A DNA stretch of 64,000 nt from Riemerella columbina DSM 16469. Lineage in GTDB: Bacteria > Bacteroidota > Bacteroidia > Flavobacteriales > Weeksellaceae. The DNA lies in the NCBI RefSeq assembly GCF_000374405.1, contig NZ_KB894240.1, positions 7,285 through 71,284 on the forward strand, in the 5' to 3' direction. Position 1 is the first letter of the stretch. Every line of letters begins with the position of its first letter. The notes beneath the pieces are model-generated. The model was not told the DNA's origin. It saw only the letters and a program-made list of their open reading frames with translations, and searched no databases. Below, one piece after another: positions 35,807-44,086 of this stretch. The translations under genes and the position numbers were made by a program.

Positions 35807-36781
35807 TTAAAATAAATCATTTGCCGTAATAGGCTTATCATGCTTGGTATAGTCTACGGGACGCTTTGCAAAGAAATCGTCTAGAGAGTTGGCAAACACC
35901 TCTTCCTCAAACCATTGCATTGGTCGATATTCTTCTGCGGTAATATTATATTTGGGTTGCATTCCAATTTTTTTAAGAGAATCGTCCACTCTATATTTCA
36001 TAAAGTTGAGTAAATCTTTCTTAGATACTTTATCGATTTCTCCTAGTTCAAAAATCCAATCTAAAATTTCACTTTCCACAGATAGAGATGTGTCTACTAA
36101 TTTATAAATTTCTTCAATATCTTGGTCGGTTAAAAGTTCTGGCTGCTCCTCACGGATTTTATTAATTAAATAAATCCCTGCATTGGCATGAATTTGTTCA
36201 TCTACACTCGTCCACGCAATAATGTTGGATACATTTTTCATATACCCTTTAAACCTTGTAAAGGATAGTATAATTGCAAATTGGCTGAATAAGGATACAT
36301 TCTCTATTAAAATTGAAAATAACAACAGCGAAGACACATATTCTTTAGGCGTTGTGGAATTGGCGTGTTTTAAAACTTCGCTAAGGAAATCAATTCTTTT
36401 TTTAACCGCTGGAATTTCCACCACATTTCTAAATTCATCATTATACCCTAGCACCTCTAGCAAACGAGAATAGGCTTCGCTATGGCGAAATTCGCACTCT
36501 GCAAAAGTAGAGCCGAGACCATTGAGTTCTGGCTTTGGCATATGGTTATATAAATTCCCCCAAAAGGTTTTTACCGAGACTTCAATCTGGGCAATTGCCA
36601 AAAGGGCATGTTTAACTGCATTTTTTTCATGCGGCTCCAGTTGTGAATGGAAATCTTGAATATCGGCGGTGAAATCTACTTCCGAATGTACCCAAAACGA
36701 TTTGTTGATAGAATCTACAAATTGTAAAACTTCTGGATATTCAAATGGCTTATAACTAACGCGTTTATCGAAAATTCCCAT
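35807..36781 (-). CDS. nrdB: Ribonucleoside-diphosphate reductase, small subunit
   Basis: Ferritin-like radical-generating subunit, 324 residues. Metal ligands are visible in the helices: FAECEFRHSEAYSRLLE (Glu and His) and SVDEQIHANAGIYL (Glu and His). HAKLLAIAQIEVSV-type sequence carries an earlier ligand. The C-terminus (YTKHDKPITANDLF) is the expected tail for docking on NrdA. It is first in the nrdB-nrdA operon, downstream of a 312-base gene-free region with a promoter and paired palindromes. Confidence 0.92.
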   Translation of the reverse strand: MGIFDKRVSYKPFEYPEVLQFVDSINKSFWVHSEVDFTADIQDFHSQLEPHEKNAVKHALLAIAQIEVSVKTFWGNLYNHMPKPELNGLGSTFAECEFRHSEAYSRLLEVLGYNDEFRNVVEIPAVKKRIDFLSEVLKHANSTTPKEYVSSLLLFSILIENVSLFSQFAIILSFTRFKGYMKNVSNIIAWTSVDEQIHANAGIYLINKIREEQPELLTDQDIEEIYKLVDTSLSVESEILDWIFELGEIDKVSKKDLLNFMKYRVDDSLKKIGMQPKYNITAEEYRPMQWFEEEVFANSLDDFFAKRPVDYTKHDKPITANDLF

Positions 36782-36856
36782 ATCTATGTGGCTTTAGGTT
36801 AATAAAAATTCAAATTGATGAATAATAAAACAGAACACTGATTTACAAATAGTTAA

Positions 36857-36933
36857 GAAAATCTATTTTCCATCAAGTGTGCTTACAAAGATAGAATATA
36901 AATATTTAAATTAAAAGTGAGAAAATCTATTTT
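36857..36933. promoter_or_regulatory. Paired palindromic sites bracketing the nrdB promoter
   Basis: A 14-bp identical direct repeat (agaaaatctatttt) occurs at 36856-36869 and 36920-36933, 64 bases apart. Each contains the dyad AAAAT-CT-ATTTT; copy 1 extends to GAAAAT-CT-ATTTTC (36857-36870). The candidate minus-7 box lies between them. An operator for a dNTP-responsive repressor is plausible, but it does not match the NrdR box I know. Confidence 0.45.
36886..36893 (-). promoter_or_regulatory. Candidate minus-7 box TATCTTTG for nrdBA
   Basis: Fits TAnnTTTG, 105 bases upstream of the nrdB ATG, giving a leader of about 95-100 bases. Confidence 0.42.
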
Positions 36934-37093
36934 ATGTTTAAAATTTTGGTTTTTAAGCATATAAATTTACCAAAAAGTTTTCCACAATCCGTAAGTCACC
37001 AACAGTAAATACTTTGTGGTTTTTTGAGAATATCAATTTAAACAACTATTTAAAAATAACTACCTAAAAGTAATCCACAACTAAACACTACAA
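36934..37093. other. Remainder of the 312-base nrdB-comF spacer
   Basis: No gene seen. One perfect match to the DnaA-box pattern TTWTNCACA (ttttccaca) is at 36978-36986, and a one-mismatch copy (taatccaca) is at 37071-37079. Two boxes are too few for an origin; DnaA control of nrd transcription is possible, as known in E. coli. Confidence 0.35.
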
Positions 37094-37738
37094 TCAATCT
37101 ATAGCTAAGACTAAAACGCTAATTTTATTTTCATGTTGCTTTAAAATTTGCCAAGCGGCTTTATTCATAGTGTTTCCCGTAGTATAGACATCGTCAATTA
37201 ACAACATATGCTGATGGGTGATTACTTTATTTAATGAAAATAAATCTTTGGTGTAGGTACGATGGGTTTTGTCTTTTTGAGCTTGAGGTTTAGAATAAAA
37301 ATTTCTTTTAAGAATATCTGAATCATGTGGTATATTCCAAATTTTAGAGAGCGTATTTGCTAAAAGATGCAATTGGTTATAACCCCTCTCCTTTAGTTTC
37401 TTAGGGTGTAGCGGAACGGTAACCAATACATCTACAAATGGCTTTGGCATACGCTCGGCAACCTCGTGGGCTAAATACTCCCCCACCCGCTGCATCCCTT
37501 TATATTTTAGTTGATGAATTAATTGTTGTGCCAGATTACCTTCGTCATAATGCATTAATGCAAAGGCTTCCTCTAAAGGAAAATTCAATTGACACTTTTT
37601 ATAAAAGTCATTATCCTTATCAAAGGAAAAATGCGTAAATGGTAGGTCTTGATAACATGCCCAACATACTACTCCCTGTGGCTCTATAACATTAGAACAA
37701 CCAATACATCGGTTTGGAAATAATAACTCTGTAAACAT
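37094..37738 (-). CDS. comF: ComF-family phosphoribosyltransferase-like protein
   Basis: 214-residue cytoplasmic protein. It has an N-terminal zinc-ribbon (CIGC and CWAC pairs, about residues 11-29) and a type I PRTase fold with PRPP loop LLIDDVYTTGNTMNKAA near the C-terminus. ComF in naturally competent bacteria acts at the inner face of the DNA uptake machinery. In Flavobacteriia the family is widespread and competence is not implied by this gene alone. ATG start, candidate promoter at 37757. Confidence 0.88.
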   Translation of the reverse strand: MFTELLFPNRCIGCSNVIEPQGVVCWACYQDLPFTHFSFDKDNDFYKKCQLNFPLEEAFALMHYDEGNLAQQLIHQLKYKGMQRVGEYLAHEVAERMPKPFVDVLVTVPLHPKKLKERGYNQLHLLANTLSKIWNIPHDSDILKRNFYSKPQAQKDKTHRTYTKDLFSLNKVITHQHMLLIDDVYTTGNTMNKAAWQILKQHENKISVLVLAID

Positions 37739-37756
37739 CTGACAATAATTTACTTA

Positions 37757-37764
37757 CAAATATA
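37757..37764 (-). promoter_or_regulatory. Candidate minus-7 box TATATTTG for comF
   Basis: Fits TAnnTTTG, 19 bases upstream of the comF ATG. Confidence 0.45.
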
Positions 37765-37856
37765 TTAAAAATATTAACTTGTGTAAATCAATCATTTGTG
37801 ATTATTTTGTAATAAAGAATTAAATTTAATCATCGTATAAAATATCCCTTAGTCTC

Positions 37857-38462
37857 ATGAAAATCATTTGCATTGGTAGAAACTATTCCGAACATGCTAA
37901 AGAACTCAACAACGAAGTCCCTAAAGAACCCGTACTTTTTATGAAACCCGATACGGCTTTACTTAAAAGCAATGACTTCTATCTTCCTGACTTTTCTAAT
38001 GACATTCATTACGAAGCAGAAATCGTTTTAAAAATCTCTAAAGGTGGCAAATACATTCAACCCGAAAATGCACACAAACATTTTGACACAATCGCTTTGG
38101 GAATAGACTTTACCGCCCGCGATTTGCAATCTAAACTAAAAGAAAAAGGATTACCTTGGGAAGTTGCCAAAGGCTTTGATGGTTCAGCAGTCGTGAGTCC
38201 ATTTTTTGATAAATCTGAGTTTAACCTTTCATCCGTTCAGTTTCAATTACATCAGAATAAAACTATAGTGCAAAATGGCAATACCCAAATGATGCTATTT
38301 TCTGCTGAAAAAATTATCGCTTATGCTTCTCAATTTTTTACCCTTCGTGTAGGCGATTTAATATTTACTGGAACACCAAAAGGAGTAGGAAAAGTGAATG
38401 AAAATGATAGATTAGAAGGCTATCTAGCAGATAAAAAAGTATTGGATATTAGAATTTTGTAG
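37857..38462 (+). CDS. Fumarylacetoacetate hydrolase (FAH) family protein
   Basis: 201-residue compact FAH-fold enzyme. CIGRNYSEHAKEL is at the N-terminus, metal-binding Glu residues are in EAEIVLKI, FTARDLQSKLKEKG is typical, and GDLIFTGTPKGVG is the C-terminal signature. Members hydrolyse or decarboxylate acylpyruvates or oxaloacetate; the small size resembles acylpyruvase/FAHD1-like proteins. Exact substrate cannot be assigned. Divergent from comF and probably cotranscribed with the downstream stress protein gene, or close to it (60-base gap). Confidence 0.87.
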   Translation: MKIICIGRNYSEHAKELNNEVPKEPVLFMKPDTALLKSNDFYLPDFSNDIHYEAEIVLKISKGGKYIQPENAHKHFDTIALGIDFTARDLQSKLKEKGLPWEVAKGFDGSAVVSPFFDKSEFNLSSVQFQLHQNKTIVQNGNTQMMLFSAEKIIAYASQFFTLRVGDLIFTGTPKGVGKVNENDRLEGYLADKKVLDIRIL

Positions 38463-38522
38463 GCGCTTATTATTGTAGATTTAATTTTTTTCCGTAAATT
38501 TATAGAAGAAAAAATAATCATT

Positions 38523-38966
38523 ATGACAACTATAATTTTACCTATCGATTTTGGCGAATCTACCGACCATTTGGTGGATGCCTCTGTGAAATTTGCTAAA
38601 GAAACTAACGGAAAAATCTGCCTTATCCATGTGGCACCATCGGATTTGGGATTTGCTATTGGCGATATGGGATTCCAGTATTTTCCAGAAATTGAAAAAA
38701 ACGAAATTAAACAAGAATTATTACAGCTCAACGAACTGGAACAAAGAATCATTGCCCAAGGCGTAGACTGCGAACATCTTTTAAAACAAGGAGTAGCGAA
38801 AGATATTATTTTAAGTCATGCCGAAGAGAAAAATGCCGATTATATCGTGATGGGTTCTCATGGCAGAAGTGGTATCTACGATGTATTTGTAGGTAGCTTA
38901 ACCAAAGACCTTACTAAGAGTTCGCCTATTCCAGTACTGGTGATTCCTTGTCATAAAAATAATTAA
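38523..38966 (+). CDS. Universal stress protein (UspA family)
   Basis: 147-residue single-domain Usp. TTIILPIDFGESTDHLVDAS is at the N-terminus. The ATP-binding signature MGSHGRSGIYDVFVGSLT (GxxGx9GS-type) is near residue 115, and PIPVLVIP lies at the end. It probably binds ATP. Physiological role not readable from sequence. Confidence 0.9.
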   Translation: MTTIILPIDFGESTDHLVDASVKFAKETNGKICLIHVAPSDLGFAIGDMGFQYFPEIEKNEIKQELLQLNELEQRIIAQGVDCEHLLKQGVAKDIILSHAEEKNADYIVMGSHGRSGIYDVFVGSLTKDLTKSSPIPVLVIPCHKNN

Positions 38967-39010
38967 AAAATAATACATATAACATCTTTATCCTTCAATT
39001 GAGATAAAGC

Positions 39011-39067
39011 ATTGGCAAAAGATTAGCTTTAAAGTTTATTTAATTCAGAAGTTAATCTTTTGCCAAT
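39011..39067. repeat. 15-bp perfect inverted repeat with 27-base loop
   Basis: attggcaaaagatta (39011-39025) pairs perfectly with 39053-39067. The repeat ends one base before the stop of the decayed transporter gene. A smaller hairpin (38986-38992 with 39003-39009) lies just before it. Neither is followed by a strong T-run, so a terminator role is uncertain; a mobile-element scar is an alternative. Confidence 0.55.
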
Positions 39068-39068
39068 T

Positions 39069-39343
39069 TTATAGTTTAGAAGATATTGATATTAATTCTA
39101 CTGTTGTTTTACTTCCATCTTTTTTTAGCAATAAGCTAAGTCCTGCTAAAACGCAAACCGCGTATGGATTATTAAGAGAAGATTTATCCCAATGAAACGC
39201 ATCCTCGCCACCTTGTTCTATAGACTTTAAAATGCTATCCTTAAATACACTCCATGAATAAAGTATTCCCAACGCAAGATTAATAGTTAAGCCAGCAGCC
39301 ACGACTAGCCTACCCCTTTGTTTTTAATTGATTTTGCTTCCAT
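39069..39343 (-). pseudogene. Decayed OFA-type MFS transporter (frameshifted, internally deleted)
   Basis: The frame starting at GTG 39302 encodes 77 residues with NLALGILYSWSVFKDSI and NNPYAV, matching the N-terminal part of oxalate/formate-antiporter-type (OFA) MFS proteins. A plausible original ATG at 39343 (MEAKSIKNKG) is in another frame; one base inserted near 39315-39322 would explain the break. After NNPYAVCVLAG the sequence jumps to GLSLLLKKDGSK and a polar end resembling an MFS C-terminus, so most of a roughly 400-residue protein is deleted. Not expected to be functional. Confidence 0.65.
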
Positions 39344-39397
39344 GTGATTATTGAAATAAAAAAACAGAAACTTCTATTTTTTTACTCTCTCTTAGAA

Positions 39398-40216
39398 TCA
39401 ATTTTTAGGATATGGAATAGCCTTATCCACTTCTAGAGGAAAATAATTTTTCTTTATAGCTCTTTGTAGACTTTTTCTTTTTTGTTCAATTTCTTCGGAA
39501 GAACTTAAATCATCTTCAGAAGCAATTGACCCTCCCTTTCTTAAAAATTCTTTTAAAATCTCAACAATATTATTGTAATAGTCAAGTTTTACTTTCTGAT
39601 ATTGTTCGTGAGAAACTAAAATAGGTTTTTTTCCATAGTGCGTCTCTAAAAAATTATTTGTATTATAGACTATAGGAAGATTTTTATTTTTCACCAACGA
39701 ATAGTGGAAAAGGTTTTGAGAGTCATATATTTCATATATTAAACCTGGCAATCCATTAAATTTATAAGGACCCTCTTGAAGAGGAATGTTTGAATCAAAC
39801 CAAGCTATCCAGGTTCTACCACCAAAACTAGTACTTGCTTTTTGTAAGGTAATATTCTTTATCTTCTTTGTCTCATCTTCTAATCTCCATTTCATTTCGT
39901 CATTAGATTTGATTATATAATAATCGTAGGTATGACTGTGATATTGATTGTTAAAAGAGCTATTAGTTTCTCTTATTAATAATTGGTCGGATTCTGATTT
40001 CGTTTGCAATTCTGATTTTGTAGATCTATTTAAAGAATCAATAGTAAGGAATTCTTCATCATAGAATTTTGTCATTTTTTGATCAATATCTAAAATCATA
40101 TTTATTGTTAATGTATCGGTTGGCTTCCGTATTATTAATTCATAAAAAAAACGATGAGTCTGAGCAAATGAAATGCTTGTAAATAAAATGAAAGAAAGAA
40201 AGATTGTATTTTTCAT
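39398..40216 (-). CDS. GLPGLI-family secreted protein
   Basis: 272-residue protein with a Sec signal peptide (MKNTIFLSFILFTSISFAQ). The family signature FNGLPGLIYEI is near residue 155, preceded by GGRTWIAWFDSNIPLQEGPY. GLPGLI proteins are largely confined to Bacteroidota, and their function is not established. The last third is charged. It stands alone next to a decayed transporter and a Crp/Fnr gene. Confidence 0.9.
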   Translation of the reverse strand: MKNTIFLSFILFTSISFAQTHRFFYELIIRKPTDTLTINMILDIDQKMTKFYDEEFLTIDSLNRSTKSELQTKSESDQLLIRETNSSFNNQYHSHTYDYYIIKSNDEMKWRLEDETKKIKNITLQKASTSFGGRTWIAWFDSNIPLQEGPYKFNGLPGLIYEIYDSQNLFHYSLVKNKNLPIVYNTNNFLETHYGKKPILVSHEQYQKVKLDYYNNIVEILKEFLRKGGSIASEDDLSSSEEIEQKRKSLQRAIKKNYFPLEVDKAIPYPKN

Positions 40217-40358
40217 ATTTAGAAATTTTTATTAAAATATAGGAAAACTAATTTTCCTTTTATTTATTTGGGTTAAACAGGTAAAATTCCCACAATTCGT
40301 AGCTACTGAATTCACTTTAGTTATTCACTAAAAAACAACCGTTGCTAAAATAATAATA

Positions 40359-40946
40359 TTATACGTATAAAAAATGTTTATTTTTTACCAAATACTCTCT
40401 TGAAATACCCATTAAAGATGCTAATATATTATCATTTAATAATTTTATAAGGTGATGAGGGAAATGCTCTTTTAAATGTAAAAATTTTTCACTCAAATCA
40501 TATGTATTGAGAGCTTCAAATCGTTGTATGTTCAATGCTGTATATATTTCTAAAATATCAGTATAAATACTTTTTAAGTTCATATTTATAGACAAAATTT
40601 TTTCAAAGTCCTTCTTTTTAACACTCAAAATATCTGCATCCATTATACATTCTATAGTTTCATTATTTGCATCAAAATTTCTAAAACTAACAATATTTGT
40701 AAGAAACCTATTTTCCCAAGCAATCATTCGTGTAACTTCTTTTCCATTTTTATTAATATAAAAAGACCTTAAAATTCCACTATTCAAGAAAAATAATTCA
40801 TTGCAGGGAGTACTTCGCTCAACCAAAATTTGTTTTTTCTTTACTTTTAACGGTGTAAAATAGATTTTAATAATTTGTTCTTCAACTCTAGTTATTTCTC
40901 CGTATTGATTAAATAAATTAATTAGTTTTTCATAATCCATTTTCAT
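40359..40946 (-). CDS. Crp/Fnr-family transcriptional regulator
   Basis: 195 residues from the ATG at 40946 (40940 also possible). The cyclic-nucleotide-binding-like beta barrel contains LVERSTPCNELFFLNSGILR and EVTRMIAWENRF. A dimerisation helix and HTH region follow (FLHLKEHFPH, ASLMGISREYL). A longer frame reaching 41069 is rejected: its first 41 residues are a hydrophobic, AT-rich leader, and a candidate promoter lies inside it at 41035. The end after GISREYL reads VKNKHFLYV instead of the usual SRIRK-like recognition helix, so DNA binding may be altered. Ligand and targets unknown. Confidence 0.78.
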   Translation of the reverse strand: MKMDYEKLINLFNQYGEITRVEEQIIKIYFTPLKVKKKQILVERSTPCNELFFLNSGILRSFYINKNGKEVTRMIAWENRFLTNIVSFRNFDANNETIECIMDADILSVKKKDFEKILSINMNLKSIYTDILEIYTALNIQRFEALNTYDLSEKFLHLKEHFPHHLIKLLNDNILASLMGISREYLVKNKHFLYV

Positions 40947-41034
40947 TAATTTTATGCTTTTGATAAATATTGACAAGACATTTTTTACATAGGTTAAATA
41001 TTTATTTTTTAAATATATATAAAGTTTATTGTTA

Positions 41035-41042
41035 CAAATATA
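41035..41042 (-). promoter_or_regulatory. Candidate minus-7 box TATATTTG for the Crp/Fnr gene
   Basis: Fits TAnnTTTG, about 89-95 bases upstream of the chosen starts. It supports the short form of the protein. Confidence 0.4.
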
Positions 41043-41131
41043 ATAAATATAATCGTTATTAAATTTCACATTAACAGTAAAATTGATTGAAATATCTAAT
41101 TTTAAACTATAAAATTTAAACTATGGACACA

Positions 41132-41165
41132 TAAAAAACTCCGAAACATAGGTGCTTCGGAGCTT
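41132..41165 (-). terminator. Terminator of the nuo operon
   Basis: A stem of ctccgaa (41139-41145) with ttcggag (41156-41162) is followed on the minus strand by a T-run. Lies 23 bases after the nuoN stop. Confidence 0.75.
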
Positions 41166-41185
41166 TATATATTTTGTTTTATTAA

Positions 41186-42571
41186 TTAGTATAATTTAGT
41201 AAGCATAGCAAACAAATCTGGATACACACCAATACTTACTATTAAAAGTATGATTACTACTGCTACAATATTATAAGTGATACTCACGCGTTCACTGGTT
41301 TTAAAACTACTTTCGGTGTGAAAGAACATCGCTATAATTAATCTTAGGTAATACGCGATACTTAGTGCTGACCCTAAAATTGCAATGATAACCAACAATG
41401 TAGCACGCCCAGAAATAGCCTGACTAAACAAACTAAACTTAGCCACAAAACCCGCGGTAAGCGGTATTCCCGCCATAGACAATAAAGATACTGATGCTAC
41501 GACTGCCAATAAAGGCTCTGTTTTAGCCAATCCATTAAAGGCTTCGTAAGAGGTTTCTCTTTTCAGTTTTTCTACCCAAATTAGGCACATAAATACCCCT
41601 ACCGTTGCAATAGAATAGGCAAATAAATAAAAGGCTAAATTGTAATTTGAAAAAACATTAAATCCAAAAAATATTAAGCCTAAATACCCCGCATGAGATA
41701 CACTAGAATAAGCCAACATTCTTTTAGCATTAGACTGTGCCAAGCCCATAAGGTTAGCCAAGATTAAAGTAATAATCACCAACGCTGCCATTACATCAAT
41801 CCAAACTGAATAACTGCCCATAAAGCATATCGTCAGTACTTTGAATAAGGCATAAAATCCTGCAATTTTAACCACTGATGCCATAAATGCTGTAATCAAT
41901 GATGGGGCACCTTGATAAACATCTGGACTCCACATATGAAATGGTGCTAAAGACACTTTAAATGCCATAGCACATAGCATCATCAATACTCCAATAATGA
42001 ACATTGGATTGTTTCCTGCAATGCTACTATAAAATCCTATATTTTCGATGGCAAAACTATGGGCACTACCATAAACTAACGCAATACCTAATAATAAGAA
42101 ACCTGTAGCAAATGCTCCCATTAAGAAATATTTCATGGAGGCTTCTATGGAACGAAGATTGGTTTTAGAACTTCCCGCCATTACATAAAGTGGAATCGAT
42201 AGAATTTCTACACCAATAAATAGCATCACTAAACTTTGAAATCCAAATAGAGTAATGGCTCCACATAGCGAAAATAGCATCAAAGCGTAGAGTTCTGACT
42301 GATGACTTCTGTGGTTGCTAAATGCAAATCCTGCAACGAAGAATATCAGCATGGTAATACTTACTGCTACTTTTGTAAACAATACTGCATTAGGATTAAA
42401 TTGATACATGGCTTCGTATTTCTCGAAGAATGCCAACTCTGGCATATAACTCATGTATAATGCGGCTCCTAGTCCTATAATGCCAACATAACGGGCATAT
42501 TTTCCTAGGTTAAAAACGCCTGTGAATAATGCCACAACCGCTGTGATGAATATAATAATTAAAACGCTCAT
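41186..42571 (-). CDS. nuoN: NADH-quinone oxidoreductase subunit N
   Basis: Antiporter-like proton-translocating membrane subunit of complex I, 461 residues with about 14 helices. FIGVEILSIPLYVMAG and MLAYSSVSHAGYLGLIFFG are the conserved helix blocks with buried charged residues. Last gene of the operon, before a terminator; 26 bases after nuoM. Confidence 0.93.
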   Translation of the reverse strand: MSVLIIIFITAVVALFTGVFNLGKYARYVGIIGLGAALYMSYMPELAFFEKYEAMYQFNPNAVLFTKVAVSITMLIFFVAGFAFSNHRSHQSELYALMLFSLCGAITLFGFQSLVMLFIGVEILSIPLYVMAGSSKTNLRSIEASMKYFLMGAFATGFLLLGIALVYGSAHSFAIENIGFYSSIAGNNPMFIIGVLMMLCAMAFKVSLAPFHMWSPDVYQGAPSLITAFMASVVKIAGFYALFKVLTICFMGSYSVWIDVMAALVIITLILANLMGLAQSNAKRMLAYSSVSHAGYLGLIFFGFNVFSNYNLAFYLFAYSIATVGVFMCLIWVEKLKRETSYEAFNGLAKTEPLLAVVASVSLLSMAGIPLTAGFVAKFSLFSQAISGRATLLVIIAILGSALSIAYYLRLIIAMFFHTESSFKTSERVSITYNIVAVVIILLIVSIGVYPDLFAMLTKLY

Positions 42572-42597
42572 TTCTTTTTCTTAAATTATCTTTTTTA

Positions 42598-44082
42598 CTA
42601 ACTTATCATTGAGGTATAAATCAACTTCAACGAACTTCCCACCATTTCAATAATAATATTTGGATAAACGCCTAATACAAGAACAAATACCGAAAGAATG
42701 GCTAATACGGTAAATTCTACTGCAGACACATCTTTAGCTTGTGATAAAACGGCGTCATTACCTTCCCCAAACATGGCTTTTCCATACAATCTTAACAAAT
42801 AAACCGCACATAAAATTACCGTAAGTCCAGATACAAACACCGCTAAAGTATTATAATCAAATACCGCTTTTAGCAATATAAACTCCCCGATAAAGCCATT
42901 GGTTAAAGGCACTGCCATAGACCCAATTAGAATAATCATAAATAGTACGGCAAATTTAGGCGCTACTCTCGCTAAACCGCCCATTTCTCTAATATCTCTC
43001 GTATTGAATCGTTTCATTAAAATATCAGCACAATAGAATAAACCTACCACATTAATACCGTGGGCAAAGGTTTGCACTAAAGCTCCTTCCCCTCCTTCAT
43101 AAGTGAAAGCACCATTAACGGTAAGAATAGCAGAAGCAATTAATCCCGCTACCATTAATCCAACATGCGATAAAGAAGAGTAAGCGATAATTCTTTTAAC
43201 ATCGTTATTTACAATTGCAATCAGCGCACCGTGGATAATACCACAAATTGCCATTACCATAACGATTTTTCCAGAAATGCCAAGAAAAGCATCGGGTGTA
43301 ATCGGTAATAAATATCTTAATAATCCAAATACCGCCATCTTTAGCATAATCCCTGATAGCAACATAGAGCCTTGTGTTGGTGCATAAGTATAGGTATCTG
43401 GTTGCCAAGTATGCAATGGAAACAAAGGCAACTTAACCGCGAAGGCTAAAAATATCATCCAGAATACAAAAACTTGTTGTTCCGAACTCATTGCAGCACG
43501 ATATAAATCTATTAAGGCAAAAGAATCGGCATGGTTGTATAAATAAATTAAACCAACCAACATAAATAATGACCCAAAGAATGTGTATACAAAAAACTTC
43601 GTGGTTACCTTAATTCTTTTATCTTCTTGACCCCAAATTCCGCAAATAAACCAAATTGGAATTAGTGTAACTTCCCAGAATACATAGAATAACAATCCAT
43701 CTAATGCTGTAAATACTCCAATTAATCCAAACTGCATCAGCAAGATTAAAGCATAGAAACTATTTCTATAAGAATACTTTTCATTAAAAGAAGATAGAAT
43801 GATGAGAGGCACTAGAATATTCGTAAGCAATACCAGAAGCATGCCCATACCATCTATCCCGAAGTGCAGACTGCTACGAATCAAAACACTCCAATCATAC
43901 TGAAGTTGGTACTGCATTTCGCCATCTATAGCATCTGAATAATTGAACTGACAAAGCATCGCTACCGATAGACACAACTGTGCTACCGCAACTAATAATG
44001 CTAAGTATTTGCTCTGATTACCTTTCCACGCAAAAACCAATCCCGAACCTACAAGAGGTAATAATAACAATAATAACAACAT
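42598..44082 (-). CDS. nuoM: NADH-quinone oxidoreductase subunit M
   Basis: Second antiporter-like subunit, 494 residues and about 14 helices. FYVFWEVTLIPIWFICGIWG, KLPLFPLHTWQPDTYTYAP and RIIAYSSLSHVGLMVAG mark the proton channel core, with the Glu and Lys residues typical of NuoM. Four-base spacing from nuoL. Confidence 0.95.
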   Translation of the reverse strand: MLLLLLLLPLVGSGLVFAWKGNQSKYLALLVAVAQLCLSVAMLCQFNYSDAIDGEMQYQLQYDWSVLIRSSLHFGIDGMGMLLVLLTNILVPLIILSSFNEKYSYRNSFYALILLMQFGLIGVFTALDGLLFYVFWEVTLIPIWFICGIWGQEDKRIKVTTKFFVYTFFGSLFMLVGLIYLYNHADSFALIDLYRAAMSSEQQVFVFWMIFLAFAVKLPLFPLHTWQPDTYTYAPTQGSMLLSGIMLKMAVFGLLRYLLPITPDAFLGISGKIVMVMAICGIIHGALIAIVNNDVKRIIAYSSLSHVGLMVAGLIASAILTVNGAFTYEGGEGALVQTFAHGINVVGLFYCADILMKRFNTRDIREMGGLARVAPKFAVLFMIILIGSMAVPLTNGFIGEFILLKAVFDYNTLAVFVSGLTVILCAVYLLRLYGKAMFGEGNDAVLSQAKDVSAVEFTVLAILSVFVLVLGVYPNIIIEMVGSSLKLIYTSMIS

Positions 44083-44086
44083 TATA

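Noticed and set aside
36978-37079. Possible replication origin from DnaA-like boxes
   Set aside because: Only one perfect and one imperfect box, with no dnaA, dnaN or other origin genes nearby.
40947-41069. Longer Crp/Fnr regulator starting at 41069
   Set aside because: The extension is AT-rich, hydrophobic and contains a candidate promoter box; the family normally starts near the chosen ATG.
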